Positions 58,190 to 64,000 of a stretch of 64,000 bases of DNA are shown piece by piece. This DNA is from an uncultured Bacteroidia bacterium. GTDB taxonomy: Bacteria > Bacteroidota > Bacteroidia > Bacteroidales > F082. Under the pieces are notes generated by a model that worked only from the letters and a program-made list of their open reading frames with translations, was not told where the DNA came from and did no database searches. The stretch's first letter is position 1. The number at the start of each line of letters is the position of its first letter. A program made the position numbers and the translations under genes. The DNA is taken from the NCBI GenBank assembly GCA_902786745.1, contig CADADR010000008.1, positions 124,001-188,000 on the forward strand, given 5' to 3'.

Positions 58190-58226
58190 AAAACCGATGC
58201 AACAAGAGCTGCATCGGTTTTCTTTT
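58190..58226 (+). terminator. Terminator after the tRNA-Ser pair
   Basis: AAAACCGATGCA and TGCATCGGTTTT form a perfect 12-bp stem with an 8-base loop, followed by CTTTTT. Confidence 0.9.
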
Positions 58227-58284
58227 TGACGCCAAATTGTGACTATAGCCACGAATGCTTCAGCTATGGAATACACCCAAAGGC

Positions 58285-60339
58285 TTAATGCACCGCTTTC
58301 AAGAAACTGTATTCCTTGCCGTATTTCAAATGCTGCGCCACGAAATCGGAAGGATATTCGACCTTGTAGTCGACCACCTGGCCGTTCTCCACGACAGGTA
58401 CAATCTCGGGATTGATGAAACCACCATAGGGCTTCAGACCCAAGGCGTTGTAACGGTCTCTGACTTCTTTGTGGAGCTCGGGGTCGACCTTAACGGCGTA
58501 CTTCTCCACGATGGCCTTGCCTGCGGCATAGTCACCTTCGCTCTTGATGCGCTGGATCTCGGCCAACAGCTCGCCAAACAAGCCACGCAAAGCCTCGAAG
58601 TCGTTGATGACAAAGTAGGTCTTGCCATTCTCCACCTTCTTCTCAATGACGTTGGCGTCCTTGCCGTGCTCGTAGCACCACTCCGAGATGAGTTTGCGGT
58701 TCTGCATGTGCGCCTCGGTGACGTCCTTGCCCAGCTCCACACGGGCCAGCTGCGACATCATGCCGTTGCGGATATAGGAGCAATACTCAGCCTTATAGGC
58801 TTCGGCGTCAGGCATGACGCCCAGCTCCACCATTCTCGGCTCGGCCAGATAGTACAGACCGAAGAGGTCGGCACGGGCTTCCTCCAGCGTCGAGCTGAAC
58901 TCCTTCAAGGCACCAGGTTGTGTGCCAGGCAACAGCTTGCCTGAGCCGTGACCCAAGCACTCGTGCAGGTTGGTATGAACCACATCGGCATCGGAGCCGT
59001 ATTTCTTGCAGAGGTCAACCTCTTCCTGCGTGTAGGCGAACTCCTTGAGGGCACTCCTCGGGCATTCGTCGGCGGCCTTGTCGTAGGCTTCCATCAGGTT
59101 GGTGATGGTCACCGACTTGGAGCCGTATTCCTTACGAATCCAGTCGGCATTGGGCAGGTTGATGCCAATCGGAGGTGAGGGGAAGCAGTCACCACCCAGC
59201 GTGGTGACGATGATGCTCTTGGCCGACACGCCCTTGCATTCCTCTTTCTTGAAGCGCGGGTCGACGGGCGAGTGGTCCTCGAACCACTGGGCGTTCTCGC
59301 TGATGGTGTTGGAACGCACGGTAGCCTCAAGGTCCTTGAAGTCGACAACGGCCTCCCATGTGGCCTTCATGCCCATCGGGTCGTTGTAGTCTTCGATGAA
59401 GCCGTTCACGAAGTCGATATGCGAAACGGAGTCCTGCACCCATGCGATGTTGTATTCGTCCCAGGTCTTCAGGTCACCCGTGGTGTAATAGTCGATGAGC
59501 TTTTGCGTGTAGTTGCGTTGGCTGTCATTCTCCGCCACCTCGTTGGCCTTCTGCAGCCAGCCGATGATGGCCGTGATAGCCTCGCCGTACAGGCCGTCGG
59601 CCTTGTAGACGTCTTCGTAAATCTTGCCGTCTTCCTTCACCAACTTGGAGTTCAGTCCGTAGCTAATGGGCTCGGCATCGTTGGGCTTGCGCATCTTGTT
59701 GTAGAAGGCTTCCACATCACCCTTACGGATATCGCCTTCATAGAAGTTCACGGCCGAGTTGACGATGATGTCGTCCTCGCTGCTGCGACGCATCTTGTAG
59801 AGTTCCTTGTCGAAGACCACGGGCGTCAGGAAGGCGATGAAGTCGTCGACGGTCTCACCCTCATTGAGCGGGAGCAGGTTGGCGTCGCTGCCCTTAATCA
59901 GGTCGGCGAAATAGGCCTCGCTGACCTCGGGGAAGAACTTGTCCTCGGCATAGTGGTGGTGGATGCCGTTGCTGAAGAACACACGCTTGGCATAGACCAC
60001 GAAATTCTGGAAGTCGGCACTCTCGCGGTCGCCTTGATACGAGTTCAGCACGGCCTCTATGGTCTTGCGGATCACCAGGTTATACTTGAAGTTCTGGTCG
60101 GCGAGGATGTCGCGACCGCACTTGGCCGCCTCGCCGAGATAATAGATGTAGCTCTTCTGTTGCAGCGTCAGCTGGTCCCACTCCGGGATCTGGTAACGCA
60201 TGATCCTCAAGTCGGCGAACTCGTCCACCAGATACTTGAATTCCTCTTTGGGCTGGGGCTGTTCGGCGACTTCCTCCTCTTTCGGGGCGCAGCCCACCAA
60301 AGCGGCAGCCATTCCAATGCAAATCATAAGTTTTTTCAT
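58285..60339 (-). CDS. Dipeptidyl peptidase III (M49 zinc peptidase), lipoprotein
   Basis: This zinc exopeptidase removes dipeptides from peptide N-termini. The 684-residue protein begins with a lipoprotein signal (MKKLMICIGMAAALVGC, Cys17), so it is envelope-anchored, unlike the cytosolic eukaryotic enzyme. The zinc site has the shortened Bacteroides motif HECLGH (459-464, five-residue HEXXGH type) and the second motif EEARAD (486-491). GGDCFPSPPIGINLPNADW is also conserved in M49. A plausible role is peptide breakdown at the envelope, feeding amino-acid fermentation. No clear -7 box precedes it. Confidence 0.94.
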   Translation of the reverse strand: MKKLMICIGMAAALVGCAPKEEEVAEQPQPKEEFKYLVDEFADLRIMRYQIPEWDQLTLQQKSYIYYLGEAAKCGRDILADQNFKYNLVIRKTIEAVLNSYQGDRESADFQNFVVYAKRVFFSNGIHHHYAEDKFFPEVSEAYFADLIKGSDANLLPLNEGETVDDFIAFLTPVVFDKELYKMRRSSEDDIIVNSAVNFYEGDIRKGDVEAFYNKMRKPNDAEPISYGLNSKLVKEDGKIYEDVYKADGLYGEAITAIIGWLQKANEVAENDSQRNYTQKLIDYYTTGDLKTWDEYNIAWVQDSVSHIDFVNGFIEDYNDPMGMKATWEAVVDFKDLEATVRSNTISENAQWFEDHSPVDPRFKKEECKGVSAKSIIVTTLGGDCFPSPPIGINLPNADWIRKEYGSKSVTITNLMEAYDKAADECPRSALKEFAYTQEEVDLCKKYGSDADVVHTNLHECLGHGSGKLLPGTQPGALKEFSSTLEEARADLFGLYYLAEPRMVELGVMPDAEAYKAEYCSYIRNGMMSQLARVELGKDVTEAHMQNRKLISEWCYEHGKDANVIEKKVENGKTYFVINDFEALRGLFGELLAEIQRIKSEGDYAAGKAIVEKYAVKVDPELHKEVRDRYNALGLKPYGGFINPEIVPVVENGQVVDYKVEYPSDFVAQHLKYGKEYSFLKAVH

Positions 60340-60366
60340 TTTATCGGTTATATAAAAGTTTGTTTA

Positions 60367-61284
60367 TCACTTATACAAATCGCCAGGCGTAAAGTAGTCA
60401 TAAGGCGGCATGGTGGTCGGGTCAAGGTTCGTGTAGGTCCCATCCACCTGAATTTTTTCCTTGTTATAAATATAATGACGGCAGAACCAAAGCAAATCGT
60501 CCACCGTCAACGGACCTGCAACGGCGACGCTATGGCCATAGTCTTCAAAACGGCGTGCGAAATAGGGATATTGATACTTCACAAAGCGCTTCACAAGAGC
60601 ATCCGTGCCATAGAAGCCAACATTCATGAAGCTTATACCTTTATATGACACCAAGTTATCTCTCATGCCATGATACATCATCGTAGGCGCAGGCTCATGA
60701 TTGCGATACTGAATCTTGCCTTCATGCGAGAAAATGGCTCCAGCATAGCTGACCACCCCTGCCAAACGGAAATCATTAGGCAGGATATTGGAATTGAGGT
60801 AGCCGTTACACAAGGTATAATCGGTCTGCAAGGAAGTGATGGCGCCCGCACTTGAACCAATCATCACAATATAGTCCTTGTTGACCTTCAACTCCTTGGC
60901 GTGCTCAAGCAGATAAGCGATGGCCGAGATGGCATCTTCCGTGGCCATATAAACCGCCTTCTCCAAAGGCTCGGTATTGAATATGCCAAGGTTCTTCGCT
61001 CCTTTCAGGCCCAAACGGTAGTCGATGGAGGCCACCATAAAGCCTTCTTTGACAAGCTGTTCAAAGTAGGCTTTTTCCCACTTACCGTCGCGATGGCCAC
61101 CGATGAAGCCGCCGCCGAAGACATAGACCAAACAGATCGTGCTGTCGTTGACTTGTTCGGGGGTGTAGAAATCCAGATAGAGATTAAGGGTGTCGCGCTC
61201 GGCATATTGGTAGGTCTTCATGTCCTGGCCAAAGGCCATCATGCCCGCGAGGAGAACCGCTAAGAGTAAGGTTAGCTTTTTCAT
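60367..61284 (-). CDS. Secreted alpha/beta-hydrolase, carboxylesterase-like
   Basis: The 305-residue protein has a signal peptide (MKKLTLLLAVLLAGMMAFGQ). Oxyanion-hole glycines are in VFGGGFIGGHRDG, nucleophile S145 in IGSSAG, Asp209 in GMRDN, and His251 in YGHSVA, a complete triad. It resembles the esterase/lipase families with HGGG-type loops (here FGGGF). The substrate is unknown; acetyl- or acyl-ester removal from glycans or lipids is possible. Its ATG overlaps the lpxD stop (ATGA), so it is translated with lpxD. Confidence 0.9.
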   Translation of the reverse strand: MKKLTLLLAVLLAGMMAFGQDMKTYQYAERDTLNLYLDFYTPEQVNDSTICLVYVFGGGFIGGHRDGKWEKAYFEQLVKEGFMVASIDYRLGLKGAKNLGIFNTEPLEKAVYMATEDAISAIAYLLEHAKELKVNKDYIVMIGSSAGAITSLQTDYTLCNGYLNSNILPNDFRLAGVVSYAGAIFSHEGKIQYRNHEPAPTMMYHGMRDNLVSYKGISFMNVGFYGTDALVKRFVKYQYPYFARRFEDYGHSVAVAGPLTVDDLLWFCRHYIYNKEKIQVDGTYTNLDPTTMPPYDYFTPGDLYK

Positions 61285-62222
61285 TGTTGATGCGATTTAT
61301 AATACTCCTTCAAGAAATCAGGCAATTGACGCAAGGCGGCCTGTTCGCGCCATTGCTTCCGCACCTCTTGGGCGGGCACACCAAAGACGGCCTTGCCCGG
61401 CTCGATGTTCTTGTCGACAGCCGAGGTGGCCAAGACGACAGCACCGGTGCCGATGACTAGGTCCTTATTGATACACACACGGCCCCAGAGGATGACATCG
61501 TCCTCAATACAGGTCACGCCTGCGATGGCGGCATGGGCTCCGATGAGGCAGTTGTGACCGATGTAGCTGTCGTGACCCACCTGGCAGTGGTTGTCGAGTT
61601 TGGTGCCGCTCTCGATGATGGTGTCGGAGGTGACACCGCGGTCGATGCTACACAGGGCGCCGATCTCCACGTCGTCGGCGATGACCACACGGCCAAACGA
61701 CTCGAACTTCTTGAAGCCTTCGTTGCGGCGCTGGAAATAATAACCGTCCGCTCCGATGACGCTACCCGAATGGATGATGACATTGTCGCCAATCACGCAG
61801 TGGTCGTAGATGGTCACGTTGGGGTGGATGAGGCAGTTCTTCCCGATGACGGTGTGATGGCCCACAAAAGACCCAGGCATGATGAGCGTGCCCTCCCCTA
61901 TCTCAGCCGTGTCGCTGATGGGTTGCGTCTGCGGCTCGAAGGGGCGGAAATGGCGCATGATGCGCAAGAAGGCGTCAAACGGGTCGGAATGCAACAGCAG
62001 GGCCTTGCCTTCGGGACAGACCACTTCCTTGTTGATAAGGATCACCGTTGCGGCCGAGTTGAGGGCCTTGGCGTAGTATTTCGGATGGTCGACAAAGGTG
62101 ATGTCACCCGCCTCCACCTTGTGGATTTCGTTCAAGCCTGTTATAGGGAAGTTGGCGGGGCCAACGTATTTAGCGTCAATAAGTTGCGCAATAGTTTTAA
62201 GTGTAGTCTTCTTGATTTTCAT
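61281..62222 (-). CDS. lpxD: UDP-3-O-acylglucosamine N-acyltransferase (LpxD-like)
   Basis: This enzyme transfers a 3-hydroxyacyl chain to the 2-amino group in lipid A synthesis. The 313-residue protein starts at MKIKKTTLKTIAQLID; an 18-codon extension runs into the promoter and terminator. The N-terminal uridine-binding domain (ITGLNEIHKVEAGDITFVDH) precedes a left-handed beta-helix of hexapeptides (IGEGTLIMPGSFVG, IGDNVIIHSGSVIGADG) with catalytic H217 in DNHCQVGHDSYIG. Bacteroidota often carry two LpxD-like genes, so this may be the second paralogue; lpxA and lpxC are not adjacent. The symbol is a best guess. Confidence 0.85.
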   Translation of the reverse strand: MKIKKTTLKTIAQLIDAKYVGPANFPITGLNEIHKVEAGDITFVDHPKYYAKALNSAATVILINKEVVCPEGKALLLHSDPFDAFLRIMRHFRPFEPQTQPISDTAEIGEGTLIMPGSFVGHHTVIGKNCLIHPNVTIYDHCVIGDNVIIHSGSVIGADGYYFQRRNEGFKKFESFGRVVIADDVEIGALCSIDRGVTSDTIIESGTKLDNHCQVGHDSYIGHNCLIGAHAAIAGVTCIEDDVILWGRVCINKDLVIGTGAVVLATSAVDKNIEPGKAVFGVPAQEVRKQWREQAALRQLPDFLKEYYKSHQQ

Positions 62223-62248
62223 CGAAATGGTTTTATGAAATGATTTCG

Positions 62249-62256
62249 CAAAAATA
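62249..62256 (-). promoter_or_regulatory. -7 promoter box of lpxD
   Basis: TATTTTTG on the minus strand, immediately downstream of the efp terminator. Confidence 0.65.
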
Positions 62257-62295
62257 CAAAAAAAGCGCAAAGTCAATTGACTCTGCGCTTTTTTA
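62257..62295. terminator. Terminator of efp
   Basis: AAAGCGCA and TGCGCTTT pair, with an inner palindrome AGTCAATTGACT extending the stem. It is flanked by A and T runs on either side. It ends efp on the minus strand. Confidence 0.88.
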
Positions 62296-62308
62296 TTAGG
62301 GTGTTGAC

Positions 62309-62872
62309 TTAGGCCTTCACACGTTCGCAGTACTCGCCCGTGCGGGTGTCGACGCGAATCAGGTCGTCGGTGTTGATGAAGAGCGGCACGCGGACCATGG
62401 CACCGGTCTCAACGGTGGCTTCCTTCAGAGCGTTGGTGGCAGTGTTGCCCTTCTCACCAGGCTCGGTGTAGGTCACCTGCAGCACGGTCTTCACAGGCAT
62501 TTCGGCGAAGAGGATGGTCTCGGTGCTTGCGTCGACAATGACGTCAACGACGTCGTTTTCCTTCATGAACTTCACGCCCGTGATGTTGTCGCCAGCGATC
62601 GGGATCTGTTCGTAGGTCTCGGTGTGCATGAAGATATAGTCCTCACCTTCCTTGTAGAGGTACTGATAGGGACGGTGCTCAACACGGACATCCTCGAGCT
62701 TCACGCCGATGTCGAAACGCTTTTCCAAAACGTTGCCGCTCAACACGTCCTTCAGTTTGATACGCATGATAGTGTTGCCCTTTCCAGGCTTAACATGTTG
62801 GAAGTCAATGCAGAAATAAATCTTTCCATCCAGACGGACGGCGCTTCCAATCTTTACATCTTGACTTAACAT
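62309..62872 (-). CDS. efp: Translation elongation factor P
   Basis: EF-P relieves ribosome stalling at polyproline stretches. The 187-residue length is standard. The N-terminal KOW-like domain carries HVKPGKGN with Lys31 at the loop tip, the position that is modified in many bacteria; no modification enzyme gene is adjacent. The C-terminal OB domain has the EF-P signature around VPLFINTDDLIRVDTRTGEY. It has its own promoter and terminator. The adhesin and LysM proteins in this window contain Pro-rich segments, but not long polyproline runs. Confidence 0.97.
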   Translation of the reverse strand: MLSQDVKIGSAVRLDGKIYFCIDFQHVKPGKGNTIMRIKLKDVLSGNVLEKRFDIGVKLEDVRVEHRPYQYLYKEGEDYIFMHTETYEQIPIAGDNITGVKFMKENDVVDVIVDASTETILFAEMPVKTVLQVTYTEPGEKGNTATNALKEATVETGAMVRVPLFINTDDLIRVDTRTGEYCERVKA

Positions 62873-62950
62873 AGGTATTTGAGATTTAATGATTTAAAAT
62901 TCAAAGATTTAAAATTCAAAATTCAATTCCACAATAAGGAAATGAAGGTG

Positions 62951-62981
62951 CAAAGGTAGTGGATTTCAGGGAAATGGCAAA
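62951..62981 (-). promoter_or_regulatory. efp promoter (-33 and -7 elements)
   Basis: On the minus strand TTTG (62981-62978) is followed after 19 bases by TACCTTTG (62958-62951), the full Bacteroidota consensus. The AT-rich leader of about 70 bases (62873-62945) contains repeated AAAATTCAAA stretches. Confidence 0.8.
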
Positions 62982-63016
62982 GAATTTATGAAAAAAAGTG
63001 ATTTTGGCATACTAAA

Positions 63017-63061
63017 AACCACCCTCCCACTCCGTTTCCTTTGGAGTTTTCGAGGGTGGTT
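63017..63061 (-). terminator. Terminator downstream of the FISUMP gene
   Basis: AACCACCCTC and GAGGGTGGTT form a 10-bp stem, with an inner ACTCC/GGAGT stem. On the minus strand it is followed by TTTTTAG. It would end the FISUMP transcript after a long 3' tail. Confidence 0.8.
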
Positions 63062-63101
63062 ACCATACATATCGTACATTATTCTTTGTTTATGCAGTGT
63101 G

Positions 63102-63204
63102 CGACGCTTGGAAGCGTCGTCCACTAAACCGCCCGCGTGAGTTGCCGGGCGGGGCTGGGTAGCCCGCTGCGGCGGGCGCCCCGTCCGACAACTCACGCGC
63201 CCTC
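63102..63204. repeat. GC-rich structured element in the 3' tail of the FISUMP gene
   Basis: Two nested structures are visible: a small hairpin CGACGCTT/AAGCGTCG (63102-63119) and a long imperfect stem whose outer arms CGCGTGAGTTG (63134-63144) and CAACTCACGCG (63189-63199) match exactly. The arms continue inward with two mismatches to GGGGC/GCCCC, and an inner GC-rich hairpin closes the loop. The base composition (mostly G and C) differs sharply from the AT-rich intergenic sequence around it. I see no ORF in it. Confidence 0.6.
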
Positions 63205-63232
63205 TGCCCGATGCCCGTGGGCGGAACAAGGG

Positions 63233-64000
63233 TTAGTTCTCGAGGACAGGCCTAACGGAGTAACCGTAGAAGAGGTTGCTGACGTCGTCCACGTAGGCGT
63301 AGCCCGAATTGAAGCCGAGGTACCACGCGTTGTTCGGGAAGTCAGAGTTGAGCGAACTCGACCAGTAGCAGCCGAGCGAGCCAGCGTGGTAAATCTCACC
63401 GCCCGAACGGATGCCCGCTGCGGGCAGGAAGAGACTGTTGCCGTTGCTCGCGGTGAAAAGCCTGCCGTTCACACCATTTCGCGTTGTCCATGCGCTGGTG
63501 GTGTTCTGCAACAGTTCAGTCCATTCCTTACAGGTGGGCGTGCGCCAGCCGTTGCCCCAGTTGGCCGTGGCCGCGTCGTCACTTGGCTGTAAGATGGTCA
63601 GATTGTCGGTGAAACCATTATTGCCGTAGTCAGAATTGTCGCAGTACTTGGTCAGTGTGTTCTTGCTGCCATTGCAATATTGGTAGGTGCTCCAGTTGCC
63701 CCAAGCGAAGAAGACGCCATAGCCTTCGGGCGTGGTGGCTCCCACGTTGCAGGTAGCCCAAAGGGTGCCGCTCGGAAGACCAAGGTTCACGTATTCATGG
63801 CTGCCCCAGCCGCCGCCTCCACCTCCTCCGCCACCGCTGCTGCCTTCGGTGGTGAAACTCTTGTCTTCGCCGTAATAGTACTCCAAACCACGCAAAGCGT
63901 AGGCTCGCACATGGTATTTGGTGCTTGGTTCAAGGCCACTAATGGTGCAGACATACGGCTCACTCCAGTTCGTGGTGGAAAGATGGAAACCCTCTGCCGT
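63233..64000 (-). CDS. Surface protein with FN3-like and FISUMP-like domains, 5' truncated by the window edge
   Basis: About 255 C-terminal residues are visible and the frame is open to the window end. The left part looks like a fibronectin type III domain (NWSEPYVCTISGLEPSTKYH, then VRAYALRG). A nine-glycine linker (GSSGGGGGGGGGWG) follows, then the domain EYVNLGLPSGTLWATCNVGA, GYGVFFAWGN, WGNGWRTPTCKEWTELL, YWSSSL and terminal YGYSVRPVLEN. This is the pattern of the Fibrobacter succinogenes major paralogous domain (FISUMP), common in Bacteroidota surface proteins. There is no T9SS tail. Export signals would be in the missing part. The function is unknown; carbohydrate or matrix binding is speculative. 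Confidence 0.85.
   Translation of the reverse strand, partial: TAEGFHLSTTNWSEPYVCTISGLEPSTKYHVRAYALRGLEYYYGEDKSFTTEGSSGGGGGGGGGWGSHEYVNLGLPSGTLWATCNVGATTPEGYGVFFAWGNWSTYQYCNGSKNTLTKYCDNSDYGNNGFTDNLTILQPSDDAATANWGNGWRTPTCKEWTELLQNTTSAWTTRNGVNGRLFTASNGNSLFLPAAGIRSGGEIYHAGSLGCYWSSSLNSDFPNNAWYLGFNSGYAYVDDVSNLFYGYSVRPVLEN

Noticed and set aside
57940..58276. Short open frames across the tRNA pair
   Set aside because: They overlap two well-formed tRNA genes on both strands.

Overview
The window is a chromosomal segment of a Bacteroidota bacterium, most likely a T9SS-positive, host-associated anaerobe of the order Bacteroidales. The evidence is as follows. Many transcription units start with the Bacteroidota -7 box TAnnTTTG (usually TATTTTTG or TATCTTTG), and most genes lack a Shine-Dalgarno site. 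Two surface proteins end in type IX secretion sorting domains, and porQ of the T9SS is present. Several families are typical of this phylum: BT_3928-like DoxX protein, DUF1599, GWxTD protein, DUF6263, long-form NusB, and the folP-cdaA pair. Anaerobic metabolism is suggested by reverse rubrerythrin, ferritin, ATP-dependent PEP carboxykinase, and an aldo/keto reductase with two Fe-S sites. I see no rRNA, prophage, insertion sequence, CRISPR array or integrase.

Layout. 1-3 kb (+): the 3' end of pckA, a DUF6263 protein and a secreted GH27 alpha-galactosidase, each ending in a hairpin. 3-14 kb (-): dnaN; a tpiA-prmA operon followed by a 1549-residue secreted protein of unknown function; and DUF1599/BT_3928-like/orphan dppB/acyl-ACP thioesterase. 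14.2-15.9 kb (+): folP-cdaA (folate and c-di-AMP), divergent from DUF1599 over back-to-back promoter boxes. 15.9-30 kb (-): parC plus a lipoprotein; a small lipoprotein; a BatA/VWA membrane protein; an operon of T9SS cargo, lipoprotein and outer-membrane barrel; and a 1227-residue T9SS adhesin with 15 Cys-containing repeats. 30-36.5 kb (-): Nudix, gdhA, and guaA with a LysM/periplasmic-binding-fold protein and a MORN lipoprotein. 36.6-47.2 kb (+): prsW, ychF-idi, porin plus YeiH-type exporter plus small membrane protein, and a three-gene unit of a kinase-RapZ fusion, a MurU-like nucleotidyltransferase and an AddB-like nuclease. 47.2-50.7 kb (-): nusB-porQ-recF-DUF721. 50.7-52.3 kb (+): Dabb protein, rubrerythrin, ferritin. 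52.3-58 kb: small membrane-associated protein, Fe-S aldo/keto reductase (-), aroQ (+), then GWxTD-LpxL-GT2 (-). 58 kb: two tandem tRNA-Ser genes (+). 58.2-64 kb (-): DPP III lipoprotein, lpxD plus esterase, efp, and the 3' part of a surface protein with FN3 and FISUMP-like domains, truncated by the window edge.

Most of the window is housekeeping and envelope biogenesis. The most interesting unit is at 42.0-44.25 kb. An AmgK-like amino-sugar kinase domain is fused to the C-terminal (GlcN6P-sensing) domain of RapZ and is translationally coupled to a MurU-like nucleotidyltransferase. This suggests a cell-wall amino-sugar salvage route whose kinase carries its own metabolite sensor. Other notable items are a canonical beta-clamp-binding pentapeptide at the extreme C-terminus of ParC, a perfect 20-bp operator-like palindrome upstream of the porin/exporter genes, a terminator-like perfect hairpin just inside a small gene, a widespread palindromic-type repeat inserted in frame in the MurU-like gene, and a GC-rich structured element downstream of the FISUMP gene.
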